Made by a program: the position numbers and the translations under genes. Positions 1 through 8,600 of a stretch of 46,703 nucleotides of DNA are shown one piece after another (the first letter of the stretch is position 1; each line of letters starts with the position of its first letter). The stretch is from Lachnospiraceae bacterium (GTDB lineage: Bacteria > Bacillota > Clostridia > Lachnospirales > Lachnospiraceae): contig JAIDOW010000070.1 in assembly GCA_029063085.1 (NCBI GenBank), forward strand, positions 66,711 through 113,413. The letters run 5' to 3'. The notes under the pieces were generated by a model. The model did no database searches, was not told where the DNA came from, and saw nothing but the letters and a program-made list of their open reading frames with translations.

Positions 1-76
1 TCGGTCACGGCTGTCGCCTTCCTCTCGCCATGCAACCTCGATTTCGCTCCGCTCCATCTCGGTCACGGCTGTCGCC
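1..76. repeat. Direct repeat with 58-bp period at the window edge
   Basis: An identical 18-base unit, TCGGTCACGGCTGTCGCC, occurs at 1-18 and 59-76. The intervening DNA contains a GC-rich stretch unlike the A+T-rich surroundings. The array is cut by the window edge, so copy number is unknown. No ORF with a ribosome binding site covers it. It resembles dispersed intergenic repeats, but I cannot name a family. Confidence 0.6.
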
Positions 77-78
77 GT

Positions 79-150
79 ATGAGTATAATGATAAAACTGC
101 CTATTTGTGAGCAAGCTCCCAATAGCCAGCTTTATCATTATACTCGCATG
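79..150. repeat. Near-perfect 70-bp palindrome (REP-like)
   Basis: The arm containing AGTATAATGATAAA (about 84-97) is inverted as TTTATCATTATACT (about 131-144). An inner stem pairs CTATT with AATAG and GAGC with GCTC. As RNA this makes one long hairpin. It lies downstream of the T-box terminator and directly abuts the direct repeats, so it probably belongs to the same repetitive intergenic element. No U-tract follows either arm, so it is not an obvious terminator. Confidence 0.55.
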
Positions 151-166
151 GCTCGTAGCTAACGTG

Positions 167-462
167 AAAAAAGTCCGTCCCAAAAGGGACGAACTTGCTC
201 GCGGTACCACCCTGATTCCAAAGCATCTGCTCTGGCTCTCATCATGTGTTAACGTTCATGACCCGTCAAAACCTACCATTTCATCAAAACAACGGTCAAA
301 CCATCTATGGCTATCTTTCCTTCATATAAAACTTCAATTTTGAAACTCCGGTGTGAAATTAAAATAATACGTGAACCAAAGAAGGCTTACAGCCAATGAC
401 CTTCTCTCTCTGCTGGAACATATTATTCTTTTGCACCATCATTGCCTTATTCTTAATTTAAT
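167..462 (-). promoter_or_regulatory. T-box leader, probably reading tRNA-Phe
   Basis: Read on the minus strand, this holds the invariant T-box AGGGTGGTACCGCG (213-200). An intrinsic terminator follows (196-167: stem AAGTTCGTCCC/GGGACGGACTT, then T4). Upstream is a Stem I with the typical distal sequence AGAGAGAAGGTCATTGGCTG near 410-391. GGTG pairs with CACC and AATAATA with TATTATT, which frames a specifier loop containing AATTTCA. The best in-loop triplet is UUC at 357-355, a Phe codon. The base after UGG in the T-box is U, matching an A discriminator as in tRNA-Phe. The regulated gene (pheS would fit) lies beyond position 1. The specifier assignment is inference. Confidence 0.88.
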
Positions 463-466
463 AAAC

Positions 467-1384
467 CTATTGTAACATCTTTTTTACTCGTGTCAAGTAT
501 CCTTTTGACAATAAATAATTAATAACTGCCCCAATGAAGATTGAATACATACAAAAATACAACCATAGCATTGCAATCACTATTCCCGCCAGGGAACCAT
601 ACATAACGGACAAATTAGGAAAATACTCTATATAGAGCAATACTACTCTCGAAATCACCAGCCATGCTACCGAAGAAAATGCAGCACCCGGCATCTGAGA
701 CTGAATCCTGCGTCCCAAATTCATTTTTTCCTCCTGACCCATTGGGAACCCAAATCCTCCTGGCAGTATTACATATAACATGAGTATAAATGCATAAAAA
801 AGCAGCCAGCCCATTGCATATCGGATAAATAGCAAAATATCTGCCGCCACGGAACCAATCTCAAATATATCACGGATATAACTTTTATAATAATGGCTCA
901 CCGTAACATAAATTGACATAACGACAGCAAATAAGATAATGAATAAAAAGGTATATACAATTGCTATCGCTCTGGATTTTATAAAACCATTCTCCTGTCT
1001 GATCTGATACATACTGTTAAATCCATCCATCAAGGCCGCAATTCCTTTAGATGCAGACCAAAGCAGTGCAACTGCCGAAACAGAAATTACCGTTTTGCCG
1101 GCTCTGCTGTACAGATCATTAATAATATCAGCAACATAAGCCGCAAATTCATCCGGTATCACCCGCATTAAAACGTCCAGTACATCCTGGGGACCAAACG
1201 GCAGATATGTCGTAACCGCTAATAATAAAGATATCAGCGGAACTACCGACAACAATACAAAGAATGCCGCCTGTGCCGCACACGCCGCTGTATAACTGTC
1301 ACTTATCTTAACAGAGAATTTGTAGATAAAATTTGCAAGTAATTTAATTTTAGAAAACTTTTCATTTTCCCGGAGTTTATACAT
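467..1384 (-). CDS. YihY/BrkB-family inner-membrane protein
   Basis: This is a 305-residue polytopic membrane protein with about six hydrophobic segments. Near residues 33-52 is the family's typical AAQAAFFVLLSVVPLISLLL stretch, followed by a short amphipathic region and four or five more helices. The family was once mislabelled RNase BN; its biochemical role is unknown, although members are often described as transporters or envelope proteins. The start ATG has GGAGCGG upstream. It lies 39 bp downstream of the SpoIID-domain gene on the same strand and is probably cotranscribed with it. Family assignment is confident; function is not. Confidence 0.85.
   Translation of the reverse strand: MYKLRENEKFSKIKLLANFIYKFSVKISDSYTAACAAQAAFFVLLSVVPLISLLLAVTTYLPFGPQDVLDVLMRVIPDEFAAYVADIINDLYSRAGKTVISVSAVALLWSASKGIAALMDGFNSMYQIRQENGFIKSRAIAIVYTFLFIILFAVVMSIYVTVSHYYKSYIRDIFEIGSVAADILLFIRYAMGWLLFYAFILMLYVILPGGFGFPMGQEEKMNLGRRIQSQMPGAAFSSVAWLVISRVVLLYIEYFPNLSVMYGSLAGIVIAMLWLYFCMYSIFIGAVINYLLSKGYLTRVKKMLQ
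469..496 (-). promoter_or_regulatory. Sigma-A promoter of the T-box leader
   Basis: On the minus strand TTGACA (496-491) is followed by 16 bp and TACAAT (474-469). This predicts transcription starting near 462, just ahead of Stem I. The promoter lies inside the last codons of the upstream YihY-type gene, so the two units are packed end to end. Confidence 0.75.
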
Positions 1385-1423
1385 ATCCGCTCCTACCCAT
1401 CATTTATAAACATATGGTCAATA

Positions 1424-3712
1424 TTATTTTCCCATCATTTCATACATATCCTTAAGTTCTACCGCTGTATAATAATGTCCTATGATATCACTGGCAGTAT
1501 ACCCCAGTTTTGCCATATCATTCGCTCCATTCTGGCTCATGCCGACACCATGCCCAAATCCGCCTCCCCGAATCACAAAGCCATTACTGTCATCCACATA
1601 AAAGTATCCACTTGGAAGCGTCTTCCAGCCCTTTACGACAGAACCGTCCTGTTTCCGGATTTCAACTGCTTCCGGACTTAAAAGTGCCCGTGCATTCGAC
1701 TGCCCGGTTACCAGTATGGTTTCGGCAGTTCCCGTTATCACCATCTCCTCAATAATACCACTGTTCCCCCGCTTGGTCACTTCAATACTTACCAGCTCAC
1801 CGATACTGTTAATTGATCTTTTCTCATAATTCCCCTGTGCATTCATCACCAACAGATTCTCTGGCATTGCCTCAATCCGTTCATACAAATGTGTATTAAT
1901 CGCCTCTGTCAGCTTCTCCTTTGTAAACCCGACACTCCATCTGAAAAACGGCTCCTCTGCCTCAATAAAACCTGTTCCCAACTCACCGTCAATAAACTTC
2001 CTGAAGCTTTCTTCATTATTGAGATTTGCCATATCATTCAGTTCTGTTTCCATGGTATCCAGTAAATATGGCTCCTGATTACCTCCCCATACAACACTGT
2101 TATTACTTGTCGTTCCACAGGACGTAGAAAAGAAAAATGCTTCAATCACCTGATCACCATAACACGGAACAACTCCATACGTATCATCTACTGCATAAAT
2201 GGCACGTTCATCTTCTTCCACATTATTATACACCTGACTGGAAACACTGTCATCCAGATGTGCACCATACTGCGAATACGTATTACTCTCCATCTGCCTG
2301 TATGCATAAGCCCGTGCACAGATTGCCTGTGCTTTTAATGCCTCTGTCTCATAAGAAACCGGCATCTCACTCGGCAATACCCCATACAGATATTCTTCCA
2401 CAGGCAGCTCATTAATCAGCAGCACCCCTTTATCATCTTTGGAAAGTTCTAAAACGCCCCGGTAAGCAGGACTTCCTCCCTGCCTTTTGACAGAACTTAC
2501 CTTAATCTTCCCGCCTTCCACTTTGGAAGCAATCTTCGCATTATCATTTTGCAATTCTTCACTTCCGTTTCTAAAAGATACTTTATCTCCCGCTGCATAT
2601 TCTTTTACAGTCTCCCCAAAAGTAACCGTAAAATCTGTATCTGATGTAACGTTGATTTCATTATGGTAATAATCCGAATAATCGCTGTTACTGATTAACA
2701 CCCTGATATTTTTAGCATAAATATCCTCCGTAATCAACGCTGCCTCCAGGATTCCATCTTTTACATATAGTGAAACCTGATCATATCCGATCAATGTTCC
2801 TGCCGATTTCATCGCTTTAAAAGCCCCATTCACCTTATATACATTAAATGCTTCCGAAAGATACAAAGCATCCCCGGACCCGTCAATTGTAACAACGCCC
2901 TCTGTATAAGAAGTTATCTTTGCTGTCATCAGTTCACCCGTATGATCAGCAATTTGGGTAACACCTTTATTGGAAATTGTGATATCACAAAGACATCCGT
3001 TTTGCACGTCTCCGATATCCGTTTTGCCGGACAGCGGAAGCTTCTGCATCCCTCCATTTACATAAGCTAACAGATATTTCTTTCCATCTTCTTCGGATAT
3101 TTTTGATGCGTATGCATTCCGTATATCAACATCCTCATCACTTTCCCCAAGGCATAGGATAATCTCATTATTGGATACATATAACCTGACAATTTTCCCT
3201 ATATAGTCACTGTCTAGTCCGTAGTCTTTTTCCATATAATAATCACCGCTGCTGGTGCCTACTACCTCATAAACGATTCCGTCAATCTCCTTATCGTTCG
3301 CACTGTCAATATCATATATGTATAAACTAACGCTTTGCAGACGGTCCAGCTGAAGCTCTTCAATCATGGAATCATACATCCGCTCAAACTGCTTTCTGGT
3401 AAGTGCCAGAAAACCCGGCATATGTTCTAATGTTATATCCACTTTATCATAAGAAATCTTTGCCGAGTCCAGCAGTTTCTTTGCCGACTTCACTGTAAAG
3501 CAGGAACCTATCCTGTCTGTGTACTCATAGTCACTGATTCCCAGATAACTAATCAGACGGTTGGCTTCTGCATTTGGCATAAGATTATCAACTGCCTTCT
3601 GGTAAAAACCTGTTTTAATCAGTACCCCTCCCGTTATTCCAAACATTACCAGAAGAAATAGAAAAATCCACAATCCTTTTTTCTTTTTCTTAGCCTGCTT
3701 TTCTCGTTTCAT
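1424..3712 (-). CDS. SpoIID/LytB-domain protein, membrane anchored
   Basis: This 762-residue protein starts with a lysine-rich tail and one transmembrane helix (about 14-33), so most of it should lie outside the membrane. The C-terminal third is a SpoIID/LytB domain: LYGVLPSEMPVSYETEALKA, ARAYAYRQ, FFFSTSCGTTSNN and the closing GGGFGHGVGMSQNGA. SpoIID enzymes are lytic transglycosylases acting on denuded peptidoglycan during sporulation; relatives modify peptidoglycan in vegetative cells. At about twice the size of classical SpoIID, it has a long N-terminal beta-rich region (about 40-390) I do not recognise. Its size and lack of sporulation-gene neighbours suggest a vegetative envelope role. 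AGGAAGG precedes the ATG. Confidence 0.85.
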   Translation of the reverse strand: MKREKQAKKKKKGLWIFLFLLVMFGITGGVLIKTGFYQKAVDNLMPNAEANRLISYLGISDYEYTDRIGSCFTVKSAKKLLDSAKISYDKVDITLEHMPGFLALTRKQFERMYDSMIEELQLDRLQSVSLYIYDIDSANDKEIDGIVYEVVGTSSGDYYMEKDYGLDSDYIGKIVRLYVSNNEIILCLGESDEDVDIRNAYASKISEEDGKKYLLAYVNGGMQKLPLSGKTDIGDVQNGCLCDITISNKGVTQIADHTGELMTAKITSYTEGVVTIDGSGDALYLSEAFNVYKVNGAFKAMKSAGTLIGYDQVSLYVKDGILEAALITEDIYAKNIRVLISNSDYSDYYHNEINVTSDTDFTVTFGETVKEYAAGDKVSFRNGSEELQNDNAKIASKVEGGKIKVSSVKRQGGSPAYRGVLELSKDDKGVLLINELPVEEYLYGVLPSEMPVSYETEALKAQAICARAYAYRQMESNTYSQYGAHLDDSVSSQVYNNVEEDERAIYAVDDTYGVVPCYGDQVIEAFFFSTSCGTTSNNSVVWGGNQEPYLLDTMETELNDMANLNNEESFRKFIDGELGTGFIEAEEPFFRWSVGFTKEKLTEAINTHLYERIEAMPENLLVMNAQGNYEKRSINSIGELVSIEVTKRGNSGIIEEMVITGTAETILVTGQSNARALLSPEAVEIRKQDGSVVKGWKTLPSGYFYVDDSNGFVIRGGGFGHGVGMSQNGANDMAKLGYTASDIIGHYYTAVELKDMYEMMGK

Positions 3713-3785
3713 CTTATCCTACCTTCCTATTTCCTGCTTTATCGGCATTATCACAGACTCATATATCAGTCCCGTGCAAATGCAA

Positions 3786-3836
3786 GAAGCAGCAATCAGA
3801 CTTAAGCAAATGCTTTCCGTCGTCCAATGCTGCTTC
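3786..3836 (-). terminator. Hairpin between the 6S-like RNA and the SpoIID gene
   Basis: GAAGCAGCA (3786-3794) is inverted as TGCTGCTTC (3828-3836). On the minus strand the stem lies downstream of the 6S-like RNA and is followed by TTGCATTTG, a poor U-tract. It may attenuate or end transcription of that RNA ahead of the SpoIID gene. This is a weak call. Confidence 0.35.
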
Positions 3837-3900
3837 ATTCTTCTTTTGTACTATGTATAATCTTCCGTATCTTATCAATCCTTAGTACTTCTCTATTCTT

Positions 3901-4090
3901 AAAGTAGAACAACCGATTATGCCGTTTCCTGCATTTTGAGTCCTAGCCAAGCTAGGTGGGCTACTTCACATAAGAATCTGCCATCCGGTCAATGCCGGCC
4001 CGACATCCGCTTATAAATATCAGTTCCCCATAAAAATAAATGTAGGTTCAAAATTACAAGAGTTGTCGTGCACACCAGAAGTTCTACTTT
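3901..4090 (-). ncRNA. ssrS: Candidate 6S RNA (190 nt)
   Basis: The ends are exact complements: AAAGTAGAAC at 4090-4081 (5' end, minus strand) and GTTCTACTTT at 3910-3901. They close a 190-nt transcript, the usual 6S length. Inside are imperfect paired arms, a GGGCCGGCATTGACCGG apical hairpin and a CCTAGC/GCTAGG helix, consistent with a long rod and central bubble. A minus-strand promoter lies just upstream and no ORF covers the region. 6S RNA binds housekeeping RNA polymerase and modulates transcription in stationary phase. The identification rests on length, closed ends, internal pairing and general resemblance to clostridial 6S. A covariance-model hit would settle it. Confidence 0.68.
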
Positions 4091-4115
4091 ATTAACATTC
4101 CTAAAACATATCTAA

Positions 4116-4144
4116 ATTATACAATAACTATTAGAAAAATACAA
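4116..4144 (-). promoter_or_regulatory. Promoter of the 6S-like RNA
   Basis: On the minus strand TTGTAT (4144-4139), a 17-bp spacer and a consensus TATAAT (4121-4116) predict a start near 4109, about 19 nt before the closing stem. It faces away from the phosphofructokinase promoter. Confidence 0.65.
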
Positions 4145-4155
4145 GAAAATATTCC

Positions 4156-4184
4156 TTGAATTTTTATATTGTTTAACGTATCAT
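4156..4184 (+). promoter_or_regulatory. Probable promoter of the phosphofructokinase gene
   Basis: TTGAAT (4156-4161), a 17-bp spacer and TATCAT (4179-4184) form a fair sigma-A promoter about 80 bp upstream of the start codon. It is divergent from the 6S-like RNA promoter. Confidence 0.5.
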
Positions 4185-4271
4185 AATTATACACAAGTGG
4201 AAGTGGAACGTTATCTCTTAGAACACCCACTTTCATAATAAATGAATTATTATCACAAAAGGAGAAACTCC

Positions 4272-5513
4272 ATGTCGAAAAAAAATGTAATCGTTGCACA
4301 GTCAGGAGGTCCTACCGTTGCAATCAATGCCTCTCTTGCAGGTGTTGTCCAGGCTGTTATTCAAAGTGAAAATTATGATATTGTATATGGATCCATCTAT
4401 GGAATCCTTGGTATCTTAGAAAATCACATATTAAACCTTAGTGAAAAAGCCGAAGAAGTTCCCAATTTTATCGAAACCTTAAAAATAAGCCCTTCCATGT
4501 ATCTTGGCTCCTGCCGGTACAAACTTCCGGATTACGAAGATGATGATGCTACTTATGCTTTTATCTTTAATCAGTTTAAAAAGTATGACATCGGTGCATT
4601 TTTCTATATAGGCGGCAATGATTCCATGGATACGGTATCAAAGCTTAGTCATTATGGGGAACAAATCGGCAGTGATATCCGAATCATCGGCATTCCCAAA
4701 ACAATTGATAACGACCTTTGCATTACAGATCATACCCCGGGCTATGGTTCTGCCGCCAAATATGTCGCTTCCTCTATCCTTGAAGTAGCCCATGATACTT
4801 TTATTTACAGTGTAAAAAGTGTTACCATAGTAGAAATCATGGGAAGAGATGCCGGCTGGCTTACTGCGGCTTCCGCGCTCGCCAGGAATTCTTACAACAC
4901 TGCACCTCATCTGATTTATTTCCCTGAAGTGGCATTTGACAAAGACCAGTTTATTGCAGATGTAAAGGAGCAGCTTTCTAAACGCAATAACGTGATCATC
5001 GCAGTTTCCGAAGGCATCCGGGATAAAGACGGAAACTATTTCAGTGCTGCCAAGCCTGCCAGCGACCAATTCGGACATGCCCAGTTAAGCGGTGCCGGCA
5101 AATGTCTGGAATATTTTATAAAAGAAAGCATCAATGTAAAGGTACGTTCTATTGAGTTAAATGTATTACAGCGCTGTGGAGCACATATTTCTTCGCTTAC
5201 CGATATTGAAGAATCCTTTTCTCTGGGACTTCATGCTGTCTCATGTGCGGCTTCCGGAATGTCCAAATGTATGCTGATAATAAAACGAATCTCTGATTCT
5301 CCTTATCAGACCGCAATTGAAACTGCCGATATCAAGGGTATTGCTAATGAAGCCAAGTCCATTCCCCGACAGTGGATCAACGAAGCTGGCAATGACGTCA
5401 CTCCCGACCTGATCAATTATATGGCTCCATTGATTACAGGAGAACCGGATATCTCGTATCAGAATGGATTGCCTGTATACCTTCCTGTCACACATCTGAA
5501 CACAATTAACTGA
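4272..5513 (+). CDS. 6-phosphofructokinase, PPi-dependent type
   Basis: This 413-residue enzyme phosphorylates fructose 6-phosphate to the 1,6-bisphosphate in glycolysis. The PFK fold is clear: N-terminal IVAQSGGPTVAINASLAG, GGNDSMDT at 114-121, PKTIDND at 142-148 and MGRDAGWLTAAS. ATP-dependent PfkA has GGDGS and PGTIDND. Asp117 in place of the second-position Gly and Lys in place of Gly before TIDND are the classic signature of PPi use, which would make the step reversible. Asn116 replaces the usual metal-binding Asp of GGDGS. I chose the ATG at 4272 because AAAGGAG lies just before it; an earlier in-frame ATG has no ribosome site. Phosphate-donor specificity is inferred from these residues only. 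Confidence 0.9.
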   Translation: MSKKNVIVAQSGGPTVAINASLAGVVQAVIQSENYDIVYGSIYGILGILENHILNLSEKAEEVPNFIETLKISPSMYLGSCRYKLPDYEDDDATYAFIFNQFKKYDIGAFFYIGGNDSMDTVSKLSHYGEQIGSDIRIIGIPKTIDNDLCITDHTPGYGSAAKYVASSILEVAHDTFIYSVKSVTIVEIMGRDAGWLTAASALARNSYNTAPHLIYFPEVAFDKDQFIADVKEQLSKRNNVIIAVSEGIRDKDGNYFSAAKPASDQFGHAQLSGAGKCLEYFIKESINVKVRSIELNVLQRCGAHISSLTDIEESFSLGLHAVSCAASGMSKCMLIIKRISDSPYQTAIETADIKGIANEAKSIPRQWINEAGNDVTPDLINYMAPLITGEPDISYQNGLPVYLPVTHLNTIN

Positions 5514-5531
5514 TATCACATGAGAAAGTTC

Positions 5532-5564
5532 GGGCTGCCGCAGTAATCTTTGCTGCGGCGGCCC
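5532..5564. terminator. GC-rich hairpin between convergent genes
   Basis: GGGCTGCCGCAG pairs with CTGCGGCGGCCC around a short loop. It is 18 bp past the phosphofructokinase stop and 47 bp past the stop of the convergent EAL gene, the expected position for a shared terminator. Neither side has a strong U-tract, so efficiency is uncertain. Confidence 0.45.
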
Positions 5565-5611
5565 CAATGATTTCAATTGATTCACTATAATATCTGCCGG
5601 ATTCTCAGCCG

Positions 5612-8600
5612 CTACAGATCAATGTCTTCTACTTTCCGTATGATACTTTTCCCATTCAGGGTAAAGATACACCGGGCATTTGCAATATAAATATCCTCTT
5701 CACCGGCTCCCATATCCGTGTCAAGGGAAGATTTCAGCTTACTGTCCACAGTAGCATTTACAATATGAATCCGGGCATTCCGTTCCCTGTTACCAAACGC
5801 TAATGCATATTTCCCCTCTCCGTTGATTCGGACAGATGCATATTCTATGTCTAATTTCGTAAAACCATTCTCTGCCCCAATTCCACACATATTTGTTGCC
5901 CGTAAATCCATTTCTACATTTGCATTGTAGATTCCTATCTCACTTTGCCCTCCGTCAACGGTTCCGATTCCTATCAGCTTTTCCCCTCCGAAAACAAATC
6001 TTGCTGAAAGATTTTTCAGATTGATTCTGGCATTTTCTTCCATGGAACCAATGCCAACTCCTTTTGAAATATCAATGTTCATATTAATATCACATTGTAA
6101 TATATCTGCACTGACATCCGAATAAAATGCCCCAATACCGACTCCTTCTCTTCCTTTTAGATGCAAGACATATTTTCCCTTATTGATATGAATATTTCCT
6201 CCATAACCGGATCCAATTCCGATTCCTTTCATTCCGTTCGCCTGAATCTCAATAATACCATCCTGCTCAAATTCAATCGTACCATGTGCTGACTTCAAAT
6301 CATTTCCAATACCAAAATACCCGGTATGGTCTTCCTGTATCAGCAAATTTCCATTCCCTTCTAATATCAGTTTAGACTCCTCCGGCACACGGATTCCTCC
6401 GGCTCTTAACTCATTATCCCCCTGTAATACCAGAATCACCTCACATTGTTTTCCAATATTGATACAAGTCTCAGCTTTTCCACTGTCAAAAACCACATTC
6501 TCCAGTACGATTCTTCCCTGATAACCGTCTCCTATATCCAGCGTCATATGAGATACCATTCCTGGTACTCCCACAATAGTAATATCCCTGTAAGTTGTTT
6601 TTTCGTGGACAATCTGGATTTTAACATACTGATCTGCCACAAGCTTTGCAAGAGAAACCCTTCCTTCTCTGCCGGCAACATATACTTTCTGGCTTTCCCT
6701 TTTCTTATTGTACTGCAAAATTTCACTAACAACTGTATTATCAAGGGTTTCCACCACTGCTTTGGATGGCTTAGCTGTATAGAATCCCTGAATCAGGTCC
6801 GCACCAAGATGAATCACCATTTCAAGCTCCTCTGATGTCTCAATCCCCTCTGCCAGAGCCATAATCGCATTGTCATGTGCAAATTCAATTATCTCCCTCA
6901 CAAAATGCTGTTTCTGAGGACTATTCTGGATTTCTGTCAAAAGCATTCTGTCAATCTTAACATAGTTCGGCATATAGCGTAACAAATTGGTAACATTGGA
7001 ATAACCGGTTCCGTAATCATCAACTGCCGTTTCTATCCCCATTTTTTCATAACTTGCCTTCATCTGTGCCAAAGCTTCATCATCTATCTCTGTCTGCTCT
7101 GTCAGTTCCACAACGATCTGTCCCGCATACTCCATAATTTCCTTTTCCAGCCAGACAGCATCTTCATCTTTCAGCCTGTTTCCCGGAATACTGTTGATAA
7201 ATACTTTCTTTCCGGAAAACAAATCCTCATTATCCTTAATCTGTTTTATCACATTAAAAAATGTCGCTTTCTCCACATCATACAGATTGCCAAAATAATC
7301 GGCATATTTCAGTACCTTCAGCGGAGACAGATATGGAGTAACATCTGCTCGCATCAATGCCTCATAAGCGTAAACCTCTCCGTTTTTTGCATTGATGATA
7401 GGCTGAAAATGATATAAAAACAAATTCTCTTCTAAAACCCGGCGTACAATCTGTGCCTCTTCCAGCTCTTCTGCCGTTAATTTCGAATTATTTGTGATAC
7501 GCTGTTCACTGGCCTTGTTTCCGTTTTTCCTGCTCACTGCACCATTAACCAGATGTTCAAACTCCGTTACATCATTCACCCTGCCGGTTACACTTCCCGT
7601 ATATACCAGCAAAGCATAATCCGCAGGTCTTTCGTTATTATATTTTTCCAGCATATTAAGCAGTTTGTTTCGAATCAGATGAATCAATTTCCTGTCATTA
7701 TTACCCGATAAAATGGCAACCATATATTCACCATTTCCCAAGCAGCAGCTCATTCCGTCATCAATACAGCCTTCCAAACATCTGGCAACTTTTATAATTG
7801 CCTGATTTCCTTCTTCTCTTCCATGTTCATCATTAATCACAGCAAGACTTCTGATATCTACTGCCATTGTACTGATATAACAATTCAGTCTCTTGGCTCT
7901 TTTAATCAATGCCTCGGACTGCCGGATAAAACCCTTATAATTATATAAACCGGTAAGAGAATCCCGAATCTGGCTTTCCTCTAATAAGGTACTGCTCTGT
8001 CGTAATGCCTCTATTCTACGAAAACATTCCAATCCCTGCATAGCACTTCTAAGCCACAGCCGATAAGTATCATTATAACTTTTTGCCTCATTACCGTAAC
8101 TGATTACTGCATAACCTAAACAACGGTCTTCAAAATGCAGGGGTGTGAAAAAATACGCCTTAGGTTTATCCCTATCCACATACAGATCCGGCAGAAGGAC
8201 TTCTGTTTTAAATCTGCCCTTCAAATCTATTTTATCCCTGTTTTCTCCTCCGGTACCACATTCCAATATAGGAATCATCTGTTTTGTATAATCCTTCCAT
8301 TCCGCATCAGACTTTCCCATATCCTTAAAATTTCCCCAATGCTCATTTAAGCAGAGGTGAAAGCTTTCGAACTCGCGAATCTGATAAATATAAGAGAAAA
8401 TCACGTTCATCAGATTTTTAAAATCCGACTGGGATAACATATCCTCCATCATATGATTAAAACAGGAGTAAAAGCTGTGTTCCGAAATATCAGTTCCCCA
8501 GTTTTCCCGAAGCTGTAGTTTAGGAATCATACTGTCATTCTGACATCCACAGCTGCTGCCGATAAATAAATCCGGATCAGCCTGGAACTCTGGAAGGGTA

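Noticed and set aside
107-343. 78-residue plus-strand ORF
   Set aside because: It lies across the T-box leader and terminator on the opposite strand, has no ribosome site and its peptide is unremarkable.
1424-3712. Sporulation-specific SpoIID
   Set aside because: The protein is twice the normal length and has no sporulation genes beside it; kept as SpoIID-domain protein only.
4117-4299. 60-residue minus-strand ORF across the divergent promoters
   Set aside because: It covers both promoters and the phosphofructokinase start and has no ribosome site.
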